Origin: Guillardia theta CCMP2712
Taxonomy: Eukaryota; Cryptophyceae; Pyrenomonadales; Geminigeraceae
Direction: 5' to 3'
DNA: 45,408 bases
Assembly (NCBI RefSeq): GCF_000315625.1
Contig: NW_005434657.1
Location: 591,249 to 636,656 of the forward strand
The translations under genes were made by a program, and so were the position numbers. Positions within the stretch are counted from its first letter, which is position 1. The number at the start of each line of letters is the position of its first letter. Below, one piece after another: positions 1-18,815 of this stretch. The notes under the pieces were generated by a model. It was given only the letters and a program-made list of their open reading frames with translations, was not told where the DNA came from and ran no database searches.

Positions 1-1167
1 CTCTCAAAAAACTACAAAAGTGTATATATTTGTCCGGACTATATCTTACACCTCTAATTATACATTGTTTATACCAGCTTATACTTGTTATACATTTCAA
101 GGGTCAACCCTGTCCTTTCACTCATTACCCCCACCCTCACCTGCTCTATTTGACTACCCTACCTGACTATTTAATCTTGACCACCCCTACCCTCATTTAC
201 TCTGATGATGACCCTTTCAAAGTCATATCATTCTTTCTCACACTACCCCCTACCACTACCCAGATTAACCCCACCCTGTCGGGGTGTGCACGAAAATGCA
301 GAAATGATCACCTGACCAGTATCAGATGCTAGCGGCATGAAAGATCAATGCTCGAGCTTGTCTCTTTCCTCCGATCCTTTTTCTTCTCTGATGTTCCCTA
401 CTTGCTTGTGCTTGATCCGCTTTGTTCTTCGCTGGTATCCTTTCAACTGCCTCATCTCCTCCGCTATGCTATCCTTTCCTATTCAATCTTTCCTGTTGCT
501 ATTTCCTCTTTCTCAGCTCTTTCGCAGCTTCCCTCTCATCTCTTTCGCAGCTCTCCCGAAAATGTGCTTAGCTCCCCTCCTCGGTCGACTTCAATCCAAC
601 CTCATCTCATCTCATCTCATCTCATCTCATCTCCTCTCCTCTCCTCTCTTATCATCTCATCTCATCTCATCTCATCCCATCTCATCTCATCTCATCTGTT
701 CATGTCTCGTTACTTATATCGCCTTTCTCCTCGTCTATGGTCTCCACTCGAATCTAACATTTTGATTGATATTTCTTGCCACCATAACTCCCAAGATTGC
801 TTTTGATTTTCTTCTCTCTCACTGACTCACTGACTTGCTTGCTTGCAATGTTTTCCCACGTTTGCTCAATCTTCCTTGTGTTGTTCTCTTCCCCTCCATA
901 CGCAGCCGTATTCCTCCCGTTCTTATGCCTGGGACTATGATTACATTATCCATATTGCTACAACGTATGCTTGCAATGCTACTTTGTCTGGACGGACATC
1001 GCGAAACTAATTCGCGAAACTAATTCAATGCTCGTCTGGCTGTGAGGTGACATGTTGTTCCTCAGCATGTTGCCCTTGTATTCTCTTGGATCATCTGCGA
1101 TGCTCATGGGCGGAAGGTTATCTTTATTCGGGAGTGGATGATGTGAAGTGATCGATCCTCCCAGGCC
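1..1167. other. Gene-poor, repeat-rich flank
   Basis: I see no convincing gene here. Positions 100-300 are rich in CCACCC/ACCCC words. Positions 340-720 are almost purely pyrimidine on the + strand and include a CTCAT pentamer array. Positions 1005-1028 hold a short tandem duplication built on GCGAAACTAATTC. The open frames in this stretch are low-complexity Ser/Leu/Pro translations of the pyrimidine tract and are not treated as genes. Confidence 0.6.
601..698. repeat. CTCAT pentanucleotide microsatellite
   Basis: A run of CTCAT units is interrupted by a CTCCT block and a few variants such as CCCAT. It is the reverse complement of the ATGAG array near 24076. Confidence 0.9.
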
Positions 1168-1536
1168 TCAGGTCCTGACCTCTGGTCCTCCCAGCCTCGC
1201 CGGACACATCATCTTCATGGTATCCTCGCAAGCTGCCATGCTATGCAGACTCCTCACGTTGCGCCTTGGTAGAACGGTCAGCCCTTTATGCTGGAGGAGT
1301 GCTCGGGCTCGGATGTCTACTGTAAAGCGTCGAAAGCTTCTTATCTCCTGCTGAAAATGTTGCTGCCAGGCAACGCTTTGATCGGTTACGAGCCTCTTTC
1401 CGAGGGAGCCGATGGCCCTCACAAGTAAAGAGACGTCTGGCTCGGACGTGGCTGGGCTGACGTGGACGGCAGGTGGAAGACTCCCTATGACGTCGATCCT
1501 AGCTCCGTGAGTGCTCGTGATTGGGTGGTTGACCAT
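1168..1536 (-). CDS. Possible small orphan ORF, 122 residues
   Basis: This is an uninterrupted 122-codon frame with an ATG at 1536, lying about 210 bases beyond the RPB1 stop on the same strand. Its composition is normal and not low complexity, with mixed Arg, Gln, Val and Phe, and it has no recognisable domain, signal peptide or membrane segment. It could be a small gene, an exon of an unseen gene, or a chance frame in the RPB1 3' flank. I do not recognise it. Confidence 0.2.
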   Translation of the reverse strand: MVNHPITSTHGARIDVIGSLPPAVHVSPATSEPDVSLLVRAIGSLGKRLVTDQSVAWQQHFQQEIRSFRRFTVDIRARALLQHKGLTVLPRRNVRSLHSMAACEDTMKMMCPARLGGPEVRT

Positions 1537-1747
1537 GTGACCGTCCTATGCAGGTGGAACCCTGGCTTTTCAATATCGGCGGCGGAATCTACTAAACTCC
1601 ACGTCTTGTGTATTAAGCTCATTTAAAAAGTCACGAACGGCGCAATTTTCAGCATTTACACATCTTGGCATAAACGATTGATGTTGCATGACTGATGCAT
1701 AATTCACCTTAGCAATCCATTGTTTTTCTGTATCTTCATCCATGACT

Positions 1748-9132
<7,385 letters not shown>

Positions 9133-10487
9133 GATGTAGCAATATGAAACAATTCACAATTTGCCAAAAATTCCAGAGCCAAGATCAATATTTGTCAGAT
9201 AGACAAGAACTTGCTCAGGGAATTTGAAAAAGTTCAGTGAGTATACATTTCCCTCGTGCTGCTTTGTTGCAGACCAAGAGAGACTATGCACCTGCTGACG
9301 AACAACATCAGAACAGTGCCAAGTACAAGATATCAGAGTCAGGTATAAGGAAGAGCAACATTGTACGCCAGATACACATGAACAAATGAGTTTAAACTGG
9401 CAAAGTAAAGAAACCACACTACAAGGAGTTGCACCATACCACAATTGAGGCAAGTCTGTTACATATGACAGACTTGTGGATCGTGTCTTGAGGATTGCAT
9501 AAGTCAGACAATAGAAGGTTGATTAGGCGGTGGATTCCATGGAATGCAGCACGAGGTTTGTGGAGAAAGGTTCAGTCTGATGGGGGTTTGAGAGAGAGCA
9601 AGCAGTAGGATCAGAACAGGAATCAGCACACAAGAAGCCAATGAAGATAAGCATATGAATATGAGGTGGTTATGCATGAAGAGCATGGAGATGCGCGCAG
9701 AGTAGCCACTGCAAAAGAGGAAAATGCGCATGCGCCGGTGTGCCGCGGCGGGAAGGCGGCTGTCGAACTAGCTCTTTAAACTTTGAAGATTTGAAATGAA
9801 ATTTGAAATGTGCGTTTCAAGCCTAGAGTTCCAATTTCAAGCATCGCAAAGTTGAGGGCGGGCTCGGATGTTTTGATGCCAAAAGCAATTTTAAAGGTCA
9901 AATTTCAAATTTAAATTGATCTTTGAAATCATATTTACAAAATGCTGCGGCAGGGCCGCCCCGGAGTCTCAGTGGCCCGGGCCTCGGAGGCGACTGAGCC
10001 GACTGAGCCCTGAGCCCTCACCCCGCGGCCGCGGTCCGGCCGGCCTCGTCAGTGACAACGCCGCGGGGCGAGTCCTCAGCGGAGTTGCCCAGGCCGTCCC
10101 GGTACTAACAGTGAGTATTTCGGAACTTGGAAGTGAGTCGCCGTGACAACCGTCGTTGAACCTGACCGTTGATCAGTGATGCACCGGGCGCGGCCAGGCA
10201 TTGAACTTGACTGGGTCGACGTACTAGGTGGCTTACTGAAGGCGTGATGTATGGTACTACGGGGCTCGCAATCCTCCACTGTATCGCGAGCAAACAGCGG
10301 GACCGTGGAGACAAACCCGGCCCGTGACAATAGCTTTAAACACGTTTGTTGACTGGTGACAACAGTGCAACTGTTTCAATACAATCGAACACGGAACTTG
10401 GAAGCACCATCCTTGTTCCGACGTCTGTGAACCGTACCTCATAGTGGAGCGCCTCCTCGACCGACAACCTATATCCCAATCCGAAAA
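9133..10487. other. Intergenic region between RPB1 (5' side) and RlmN (3' side)
   Basis: No coding region is supported. The part next to 9132 should contain the RPB1 promoter and 5' UTR. Positions 9772-9940 hold a cluster of TTTGAAAT/ATTTCAAA words in both orientations. Positions 9945-10140 form a sharply GC-rich island rich in GACTGAG, GAGTC and CCGG words. Positions 10140-10450 keep frequent GTGACA and CAGTG words. No TATA box could be assigned with confidence. Confidence 0.6.
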
Positions 10488-12677
10488 TTAGCGCACATCG
10501 AAACCATAGAAGGGGATCATGGCGCAAGCAGACACCTTGTTCAGTTTAGACTTGAGCTGTCCGCATCCGGCATCGATGTCAATGCCTCGTCGTACCCTAA
10601 GAGCACTGAGAACACAACCTCCCTACACAGCCCACCCCTTTACCTGGTAGTGGCGGTCACTCCGTACTTGGACAAGATCTTGATGAAGATGTCACATTCC
10701 GCCGCCTTGGTCGGCTTCCCGTCGAAACCTTGAATCAGGCTCAAGGAAAAAGAAATTGTCAGCTCCTCTCTGGAAGTGACAAACCAGCAGTAGGATTCAG
10801 AGGGATGAGATTGACGTGACACATCTTGTTAAGGCCCTGCGGATTGAAATCATTCCACTGATACCAATGCGACTGAGTTCAACTTTGAGAAGGTGTCCAA
10901 GCTTATTTGCCACCTCCGGTGTATCATTCTGCAAATATTTAAATTCAAATATCATTTTCCCATTGTATACCTGGCCGGCGATCAAGGCCCACTCGAACGA
11001 AATTCTCCTTCCTGGATTGTGGTCAAGCACAAAGCTTGAAGACGATGTTCTCTACCAGTCTTCTCGACGTAGAACTTGCAGGTTTCCATGAGATCGGCCA
11101 AGGGAAAGCGCAAGTTGACTGGCATGATTGCGTTTCGTTCTGCAGACAAAGAAGGAATCACAGGTATTATTGCAGAGATTACAAGCACCTTCATCCGAAG
11201 CTGCATGCAGACTGACCGCAAGTTTTATCTTGTCACCCAGTGTCATCAGAAAATAGTATCGAACATTCATCACCTGCATGTTTTCTTCTGCTAGTCGGCG
11301 GATCCTTGGAACAAGTCCTACGGTGCTGATAGTTATGTGCCGGGCTCCTATCCCCAGATCTTGATTGATACGTCGGACTGCCTGCTCGGAGGTCAGTTCC
11401 CAAAACGCGTGTGAAACTGACACGGAGACAGTGTCATGACATGAAGAAGCGGGGATTGTGTGTCGATTGAACCAGATGGAAACCACATACGAAATAGACG
11501 ATAAACCGAAGTGAAGGATTACCTCCATGACATTGTTGTAATTGCCGAGTGGCTCTCCCATCCCCATCAGAACGACATTTGAAAGCCGTTCTCCTTTGCT
11601 CAAGAGCTGAAGGGACCAATTAAGATCTACATGCTGCAATGGGAAAACAAACGACTCTCACCTCAACATGAAATCGTTGCACCTGTTCCAGGATCTCGAC
11701 TGAAGTCAGCTGGCGTGCGAAACCCATCTGTCCAGTTGCACAAAAAACGCACCCCATCGCACATCCCGCCTGCATTGCACGTGAAAAATATTGCACTGAT
11801 ATGGAAACAAGCACCTGAGACGAAATGCAAGCTGTTCGCCTCCCGTCATCGTAAGGCATCAATACAGACTCAATCATTTGTCCATCCTTGAGCTGCTCAT
11901 TGACATGAGCATCTGAGGAGCACCAGAAGAGGCTACCTTGTAGGCACGTTTTATAGTTCCATCCTTGCTCACCTGCTCAACTGCAATCTGCCATCCATCA
12001 AGGGTTAGCCGAAGTTTGGTAGGTTGGTTTCGAGCAGAGCATGATGCGAGGTGATAGTTTGAGACAAGAGAGAATAAGCAAGAGCACGAATGGAGTACAC
12101 AACAAAGAAGGATGAAATGGGAAGCACAAATCTTGGATTGCCTCTAGGTTGCCAAGAACAGCTTTTTCGGCGAGTTTGGCTCTCAGCCCCTTTGGCAAGT
12201 CTTGCATTTTGTCGAAATCAGTAGCTCCCTTGACGTTTATCCATTGCCAGATCTGCTTCGCTCGAAATCTGCTAGCACGTTAAGTCACAGTGACTACATC
12301 AACTCAGAACTTCACTTGGGCTCTCCCCAGTCAAGCAGCAGCTCTTCCATTCTTGTCTGGTTGAGCGCATACAGATTCACTTTCCCCTCCAAGTCTGCAG
12401 GCGCTTCCATGGCATCGTCCTTTCTGAGTTGCTCTTCGATCTCTTTGACCTTACCGGACATGCTCCGCATTCCCACAAGAGACAGTCGAGCAAGCTGGTT
12501 GCGGTTGGGCAGGGAATGTATCATCGTTGGTAACTGCACGTTCCTGTTGCATACAACATGACGGCGAAGTGTGAAAGTCGCGTGCCCTGTGTATGCTCGT
12601 GCTGTCGACACTATCATCGAGGTGAAGGCAAACCGCATGATGGTGAATGAATGCAGATGCAACGACCTGGCCTTCAT
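10488..12677 (-). CDS. rlmN: RlmN-type radical SAM rRNA/tRNA adenine-C2 methyltransferase, probably organelle-targeted
   Basis: RlmN methylates A2503 of 23S rRNA and A37 of some tRNAs. In eukaryotes such copies are expected in plastids or mitochondria. The first exon encodes an Arg/Ser/Thr-rich leader ([21 protein letters not shown]) that looks like a presequence, then the family start [23 protein letters not shown]. Later exons give [26 protein letters not shown], then [27 protein letters not shown] with the first catalytic Cys. The 4Fe-4S motif is [17 protein letters not shown] (CxxxCxxC). These are followed by [66 protein letters not shown] and KYGVTATTR. The last exon holds [14 protein letters not shown] with the second catalytic Cys, ending GFDVR with TAA at 10490-10488. 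Introns are short; one near 11900-11940 is 41 or 44 nt. The start could instead be the inner Met at 12638. Confidence 0.9.
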
Positions 12678-13220
12678 CCCCTGCTCGGCCCCCTGTGACC
12701 ATTATCACATGATTCTTCTTTGCTCGACTCTTTCAAGCTGCGTGCAAGTAGAACAGTCCTCCCATGCATGCTATTCTAATAGTCAACTACTCTCTGACCG
12801 ATCATTAGCGATTGAGAACCGCCAGGTAACAGGCAGAGTGCATCGCAACACTTTGTGTAATCCTAAACCCTCATCATCTCTCTTTGGTCCACCCCCTCCC
12901 GCCTCGCTATCTCAAGTGAACTCTTGCAATCATCGTTATGTCTATCCAGGTCCTCCTGTCCACACTCCTCCTTCAACTCCCTCCCTCCCTCCCTCCTCTC
13001 CCTCACTTCCTCTCCCTCCCTCCTCTCCCTCCTTCACTTCATTGTACACGATATGCGTCCCCTGCAAGTAAATGTGACAAGCCCGCCTCAGCGATTGTAA
13101 AAGGCAGCAAGTTCTTTCGCTTTTTCTGATAGTGAGACATCGCTGTCCTGTAACCTCCACGTCTCATTCGCCCGACAACTGGGCAGGGAGGAGGGAGGGA
13201 GGAGGGAGGGAGAACGGGCG
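12678..13220. promoter_or_regulatory. Shared 5' region of two divergent genes (RlmN and the lectin-TPR-J gene)
   Basis: This 540-bp interval separates the RlmN start (minus) from the ATG at 13221 (plus). It contains a CCCTCC-type pyrimidine tract (12970-13035) and, just before 13221, a GGAGGGAGG purine tract (13185-13215). No TATA box or coding segment was recognised. The promoter role is inferred only from gene orientation. Confidence 0.45.
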
Positions 13221-16200
13221 ATGGGGAGGGAGAGGTATGCGCAGGATGGGGTAGCTTTCCTGCGGCTCCTGCTCCTGCTCTCTTCCGTCTGGTCGTGTGT
13301 GGGACAGCAAGTGAAGACCCGCAACCTCAAGGGCCCGGCGTCGCAGCCATGGAAATGCAAGCCGGTGAAGATACAGGGGAACTGGCATGGACACTACCTG
13401 CATGATACAACTTTCGTCAAGTGGGAATGCGAGATGACGTCATCAGTGCAACAGGTCTATCAGGCCACAGTGAACTACCGGCCATCGAGCGAGATGTTCA
13501 TGGACGTGAACAATGTCTTCGGCGTAGCCAAGTCTCGAACTTCCACCGGAACAGTGATCTTTCTCGGAATGTTCGACAAGGTGGATGACTGTGAGCTTGC
13601 CTGCTTCCGATATTCGTCAGGAGGAGCGAAGTGCAATGCTTACTCGTGGCATCGACCGGCATTTGGGTCTCATGAATGGCGGCGGCAGTGTTTTGCTGTC
13701 GTCGATGGCCACTGGGTACCTCATCAACAAAAGGGAGTTGTGAGCGGGCGAGTGGTGCGCCACAGCACTTCCATGCAAGATGCAGATGGTAGAGGATGTG
13801 TCGATCGCTGCAGCGGTCATGGAGTCTGTCAGAACACGACGGGAACATGCATCTGTGACACAGGCTTCTCTGGTTTTGACTGCAGCGTGGAGGTGGCCTG
13901 CGACTCGGCGACAGTGGGAGGAAGGTGCTACACTGTCTTCGAGAAGAAGACTTCATGGAAGAAGGCGCAGGAAAAGTGTAAGCTGGGAGGAGGAACGCTG
14001 GCGATCCTGCAATCGAAAGAGCAGCAGAATGCGCTGCTCGGAGTGTTTGGAGGATGTAATAGTGCGTGGATAGGTCTGAATGACATGAAGGAGGAGGGAT
14101 CGTACGTGTGGCAGGATGGGCCCCGTGCCACATGGTTCAACTGGGCAAAGAATGAGCCCAACAACAAGGGCAACGAGGACGTGGTGTTGTTGCGGAAGGA
14201 CACCAAGCAGTGGTATGACAGCGCCGGGAAGGCCGGGATGGCAGACTGCTATGCTTGCTCCTACAAGGAGGGACAGAGCAGCGCACACGGAGAGGAAGCG
14301 TCCTCCTGCGCGAGAGACTGCTCGGGACATGGAGTGTGCGGCGCAGTCACGGGGATGTGCACGTGCGAGGAGGGATATTTTGGTGCAGATTGTTCTAAGA
14401 AGACACCCTGCGAAGGGTTCACCCTCGACCAGATGTGCTTCGTGGTGTACCCGGAGGCAGGAAGTAGGACAAAGGCTGAGGAGAAGTGCCGCAGCAGGGG
14501 AGGGCAGCTGAGCGGGGTTTACTCGCACCAGCACGAGCAGAAGCTGCTGCAGCTGGGCAGGGCGAAAGGATGTCGGATGCAGGAGATGTGGATAGGGCTG
14601 AATGACCAAGAGCGGGAAGGATCGTGGGAGTGGTCTAGCAGGGAGATGAGCGACGTGGACTACGTGAACTGGCTGCCGTGGGAGCCCAACAATGGAGCGG
14701 CCGAGATAGGAGGACTCTCGCAAGAAGAGGAGGATGGGGTGGTGATGGACAAGTTCGGCTGGACAGACGTGAACATCGCGCGGAGCAACATTTCCTGCTT
14801 CGCCTGCGAGTTTGCAGGAACTGGTCTGCACGAAGCATCCTCAGCCTTGAGCCGACATGGCGAGAAGGCTCTTGACTCGCCCGTCCTCTTCAACTTCTTC
14901 GCTCCTGACTTGGACCCTGTCCTTCGTCGTGTCTCCTGCCCTCCAGGGGTCGGCGAGTGTGTCGACGATGAGGAAGTTGGGGACGCAGAGCCGTTTGTGT
15001 GCTCTGCTCACGACCCCAACTATATAGACGAGGAGGAGGCCGAGGCGGAGGAGGAGGAAGAGGTGACTCCCCTGGCCAAGACTTGAAGTTACTGACATGT
15101 TGATCGTGGTGGCAGGGAGCAGAAGCTGAAGGACAGGAGGGAGATGAACAGGTCATTCATGCCCCTCTTGGTTCTGCCCCTGACATCTCGCCTCGCAGAC
15201 ACTGGAGGAGGTGGTGCAGGAGGAGGAAGACGCGACGAACATTCCTCCAGCAGCTGTAGTAGAGCTCCCGCCCAGCAAGTGCCGAGGGCCCCTGCCTCTC
15301 ATGAACACAACAGCGGAGCGATGCTGGCGGTCCTGCTTCAAAGTGCAGGAGAGGTTCGGGGAGGCGGCGGGCGACAACTGCAGGCAGATGTGTGTGAGGC
15401 TGGCCGGGTTGATCAACGAGGACATGGTGCTGGTGGCTGCAGGGGAAGGCCAGGACGTGCTGGACTTCTATGCGGGAGTGAACATATCTGACCCCTCCAA
15501 AGTTGGGACTCAGGGGAGCGAGGAGGAGAAGCAAGTCAGGACAGAAGCGCTGGTCAATAACGTCTGGGCGGCGGCTGTGCATGTCGGTCAGCACGAGAAG
15601 GCGGAGAGAGCGATCACGAAGCTCCTGCAGGCGCATCCCAACTTCCTCATGCTCCACTACACCCTCGGGGTTGCGCTGATGACTCAAGGGAGACTGCAGG
15701 AGGCGAAGTCGTGCTTCCGTCGCTGCATGGACAGCGGGGCTGTGAAGGCTCAGTGCCTCACGAGCATGGGCAACATCCTCCTCAAGCAGGGCCACGTCGA
15801 GGAGGCGACGCGCGTCTTCCTGCTGGGAACTTCTTCATTCCCCAACTACCCTCCGCTCTTCAGCGGCCTTGCAGCAGCAAGACTGCAGCGATCCAACCCC
15901 GAGGAGGCGTTCGCAAGCGCCCTGCGTGCTGTCCGTCTCCGCCCTTCGGTGGTCCACTACCGGCTGCAGGCAGCCCTTGCAGCCAGAAGGTCAGGCAACT
16001 CGACGGCAGCGATCGAGATCCTCCAAGAGGGGCTAAAGCAGCCGGGAGGACGCGACGAGGCGGCGCTGCACGTGGTGATCGCAGAGGTAGCGGAGGGGAT
16101 GGTGGAGGAGCTGCAGAACAGGCGGTCACTGCGGTACCTGGAGGCGAACCTCTGCTCCGATCGATGTGCATGGCAGCAAGGAAATTCCTCCTTGCATGGC

Positions 16201-16998
16201 GGAAGGATCCCCCTGTTCTCCGAGTCAGCTCGCATGGCACTGCGATCTTATCGTCTTGCTATCCGTAGCCTGCGAAGGCTACGGGATGAGGTGAGAAGAT
16301 GGAGGGGAGGGAACCACGGAAGGCAAGAAGGAAGGGAAGGGAGGGCAAGAAAGGAAGGAAAGAGGGAAGGGATGCAAAACGCACTTGAAGAGAAAGAATT
16401 GCTTGGACAAGTTTCGCTCTGACTCGCAGCAGGCTGAGAGGTGCGAGGAAACGTTCGGGAACGAGACAGTGATGAAGTGCGGCCGCGCTCCTCCTCTCGT
16501 TGAGATTCTTCGCCTTCGGGCGTTGATGGCGAACCTGCTGGGAAAGCTCGGGGGATGGGAGGAATCCCTTGCCATCCACTCCCAGATCCTCGCGCAACGA
16601 GCAGGTCAACCTGCGCTCTTTTTCCCTCCCTCCCTCCCTCCCCTCCTTCCCCTCCCTCCCCTCCCTCCCCTCCCTCCCTTCCTCCCTCAACTCATACGCA
16701 GGCTTTGTTCCTTCTCTTTTGGGAAAGGCATCGGCTGCTGCAAACTTGCAGCAGCACAAGGTAATATGTCTTCGAGGAAGACGACGAGATTGAGGATGAG
16801 AAGAGGAGAAGAGAGAAGAAAAGATGAGAGCGAGGAGGAGAAGAGAGGAGGAAATGACAGCAGTTGGCAGGTGGTTGGGGAGGCGATCGAGATTGCGATG
16901 CAGCAAGGGATGCAGATGAATCAAGCTCCCTCTGAGACTCGAGTGCTCTACGGAAATGCGCTGCTCGAGCATGCGAGATCTCTCATTCAGGTATATAG

Positions 16999-17095
<97 letters not shown>

Positions 17096-18533
17096 CCTTC
17101 CTTTTCCACTCCCCCTGTTCCTTCTCAATTTGCTTTTGCTCCCCGATTTTCTGGTGTTGCTTTTACGAGCTGATTTGGGTACAAGGAGGGGAAGCTCCGA
17201 GAGTCGCTTCCTTTGCTGAGAACAGCGATGAAGGTGAGGCGACTAGATGATACAGAGAGGGTCGAACGAGAGGAGTGGGAGAAGCAGGAGGCAGCGATGA
17301 GATTGCGGTGGCGCACGAGGAGGAGGGAAAGGAGGGAAAGAGAAAGCAGGAGGGTGAGGCAAAGGTGATGAATGAATTTACTAGGTCGATTCCTCGAGGA
17401 CGCTGCCGTATGCTGTAGATGCCTGGCGTCTCCTGTGCCGGGTCTACTACAAGCTGAAGCATCCTGAACCAGGTCTCTTCCTCCTGCTCAACCCGCGTGT
17501 CTTCTCTTGTCTTCCCTTCCTCCATCTTGTTGCTGCTGTCGTCTCCTTCACGTCTCCAACTCGCTGACTCTCTGCCAGCGACCTATGCCTGTAGCTGGAG
17601 TGTCAAACTCTCCCCACAGGCTGTGGAGCCTCGACAAGCTCTGCAGTGGGCTGAGGAGGAGGTGAGGGAGGGACGGGAGGAGGAAGCGGCTGATCTCGTG
17701 GAGTAGACGAAGGAGCTCCGCAGGCAGAGAGAGTTCAGAGAGCGAGCAAGGCAGCGCGAGCAGAAGGAAAAGCGCAAGGCGGAAGAGGCGAAGAAGAAAG
17801 TCGAGGAGGACAAGTGGAAATATCAGGTTCTTTCCTGCTCGATCCTCTTACGCTGAAGCCTCCTGTCAGTTCGGAGATGGCAGTTGGAGGGAAGGGAAAG
17901 GAGGAGGGCGAGGAAACAAGAAGGGGAAGCAAGGAAAGTCGCCTTCGCAAACCAAGAAGGTTCCTCGGTTGTTCCCACCCCCTCGCCTCCTCCTCCTTCC
18001 TGTGACCAAGATTGCAGCGGGTTGTACGACATCCTCGAGCTCAAGCCCTCCTGCACGCGTAGCGACATCAAACGAGCATACCACAGGTGGGAGGGAGGAA
18101 AGGACAACGGAGGATGAGCTGGTGGTGGTGATGGTGCTTATGGTGGTGGTGATGGAGGAGGGGGAGGGGGAGGGAGAAGGAGGAGAGGGGGAGGGGGGGT
18201 GGGGAGATTGCTAGTGCGGATTCACGCCTTGACGACCACTCAGACTGTCGCTCAAGTGGCATCCAGACAAAAATCCTGACAACCCAAATACGCCAAAGAG
18301 GTGAGGGGAGGCGGAGGAGCTGGTGCAGTGTGAAGGGCTTGAGGATGGGAGGGGAGAAAGTAGGAAGACGAGGGGGGGCGGGGGGCGGGAAGGATGAGAA
18401 GAAGGGTGGGGCGGGGAGGCAGAGGAGGTTCTCTGAGCTATGGAGCAGAGACGAGAGGAAGGAAGCAGAGTCCAAGTTTCTCCTCATCGTGCAGGCCTAC
18501 CAGGTGCTTGCTAGTCACGTTGGCAGCGTCTGA
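13221..18533 (+). CDS. Secretory EGF - C-type lectin - TPR - DnaJ multidomain protein, about 1320 residues, 12 exons
   Basis: Exon 1 (13221-15062) begins with a signal peptide (VAFLRLLLLLSSVWSCVG). It then encodes EGF unit CSGHGVCQNTTGTCIC, C-type lectin domain 1 (WIGLND, NWAKNEPNN), EGF unit CSGHGVCGAVTGMCTC, lectin domain 2 (WIGLND, NWLPWEPNN, GWTD) and an acidic tail. A phase-0 intron (15063-15198) joins it to exon 2 (15199-16290), which encodes TPR-like helices. The remaining exons are 16430-16604, 16702-16760, 16871-16990, 17186-17233, 17385-17472, 17579-17661, 17707-17826, 17884-18086, 18244-18300 and 18458-18533. They carry further TPR-like helices, a charged linker (ELRRQREFRERARQREQK) and a J domain (LYDILELKPSCTRSDIKRAYHR, LSLKWHPDKNPDNP, ESKFLLIVQAYQVL). 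My joins keep one open frame of 1321 codons with GT-AG borders. Both lectin domains have EPN, associated with Ca-dependent mannose-type binding. TPR plus J in the secretory pathway resembles DNAJC3/P58IPK. The last exon could extend beyond 18533. Single-gene status is inferred. Confidence 0.75.
16998..17092 (+). repeat. GCTCCT hexanucleotide microsatellite inside an intron
   Basis: A nearly perfect run of GCTCCT units fills most of the intron 16991-17185 of the lectin-TPR-J gene, directly after the donor GTATATA. Translated, it yields long Ala-Pro, Leu or Arg-Ser frames that are artefacts. Confidence 0.9.
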
Positions 18534-18815
18534 CGTCGAGTAGGAGCTGCTGCTACGACATGAGGATGGAGCTGCAGATGACGACGTTCACTGCGTTAAC
18601 TGCTAAGCAGGAGGAGGGAAAGGGAAGGGGAGGGTGGGGGAAGGGGAGGAGGACGAGGACGAGAGGTTTCTATCCTTCATTCATCGCCCTCGACCTCATT
18701 GTCTGAGTAAAAGAATATGCTTACTGTACAAGTTTGTCGTTCTATCCCCATCGTCCTCTGCTTCCGCTTTTCGCTCCCTTGTCTTCGTGGACCAGACGGT
18801 CTGACGACATGCAAG
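18534..18815. other. Convergent 3' interval
   Basis: This is the spacer between the + strand lectin-TPR-J gene and the - strand coiled-coil gene. It holds a purine-rich GGAGGGAAAGGG tract near 18610-18660. One alternative last exon of the J-domain gene (ELLLRHEDG) could fall at 18544-18605. No other gene was seen. Confidence 0.4.

Noticed and set aside
9154-9731. Small minus-strand frames upstream of RPB1
   Set aside because: They show no domain, no conserved words and no splice logic, and lie where the RPB1 promoter is expected.
14000-14831. Long minus-strand open frames opposite the lectin exon
   Set aside because: They are antisense shadows of a clear EGF/C-type lectin coding region.
16259-17219. 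Poly Arg-Ser and poly Leu proteins around 17000
   Set aside because: These are translations of the intronic GCTCCT microsatellite.
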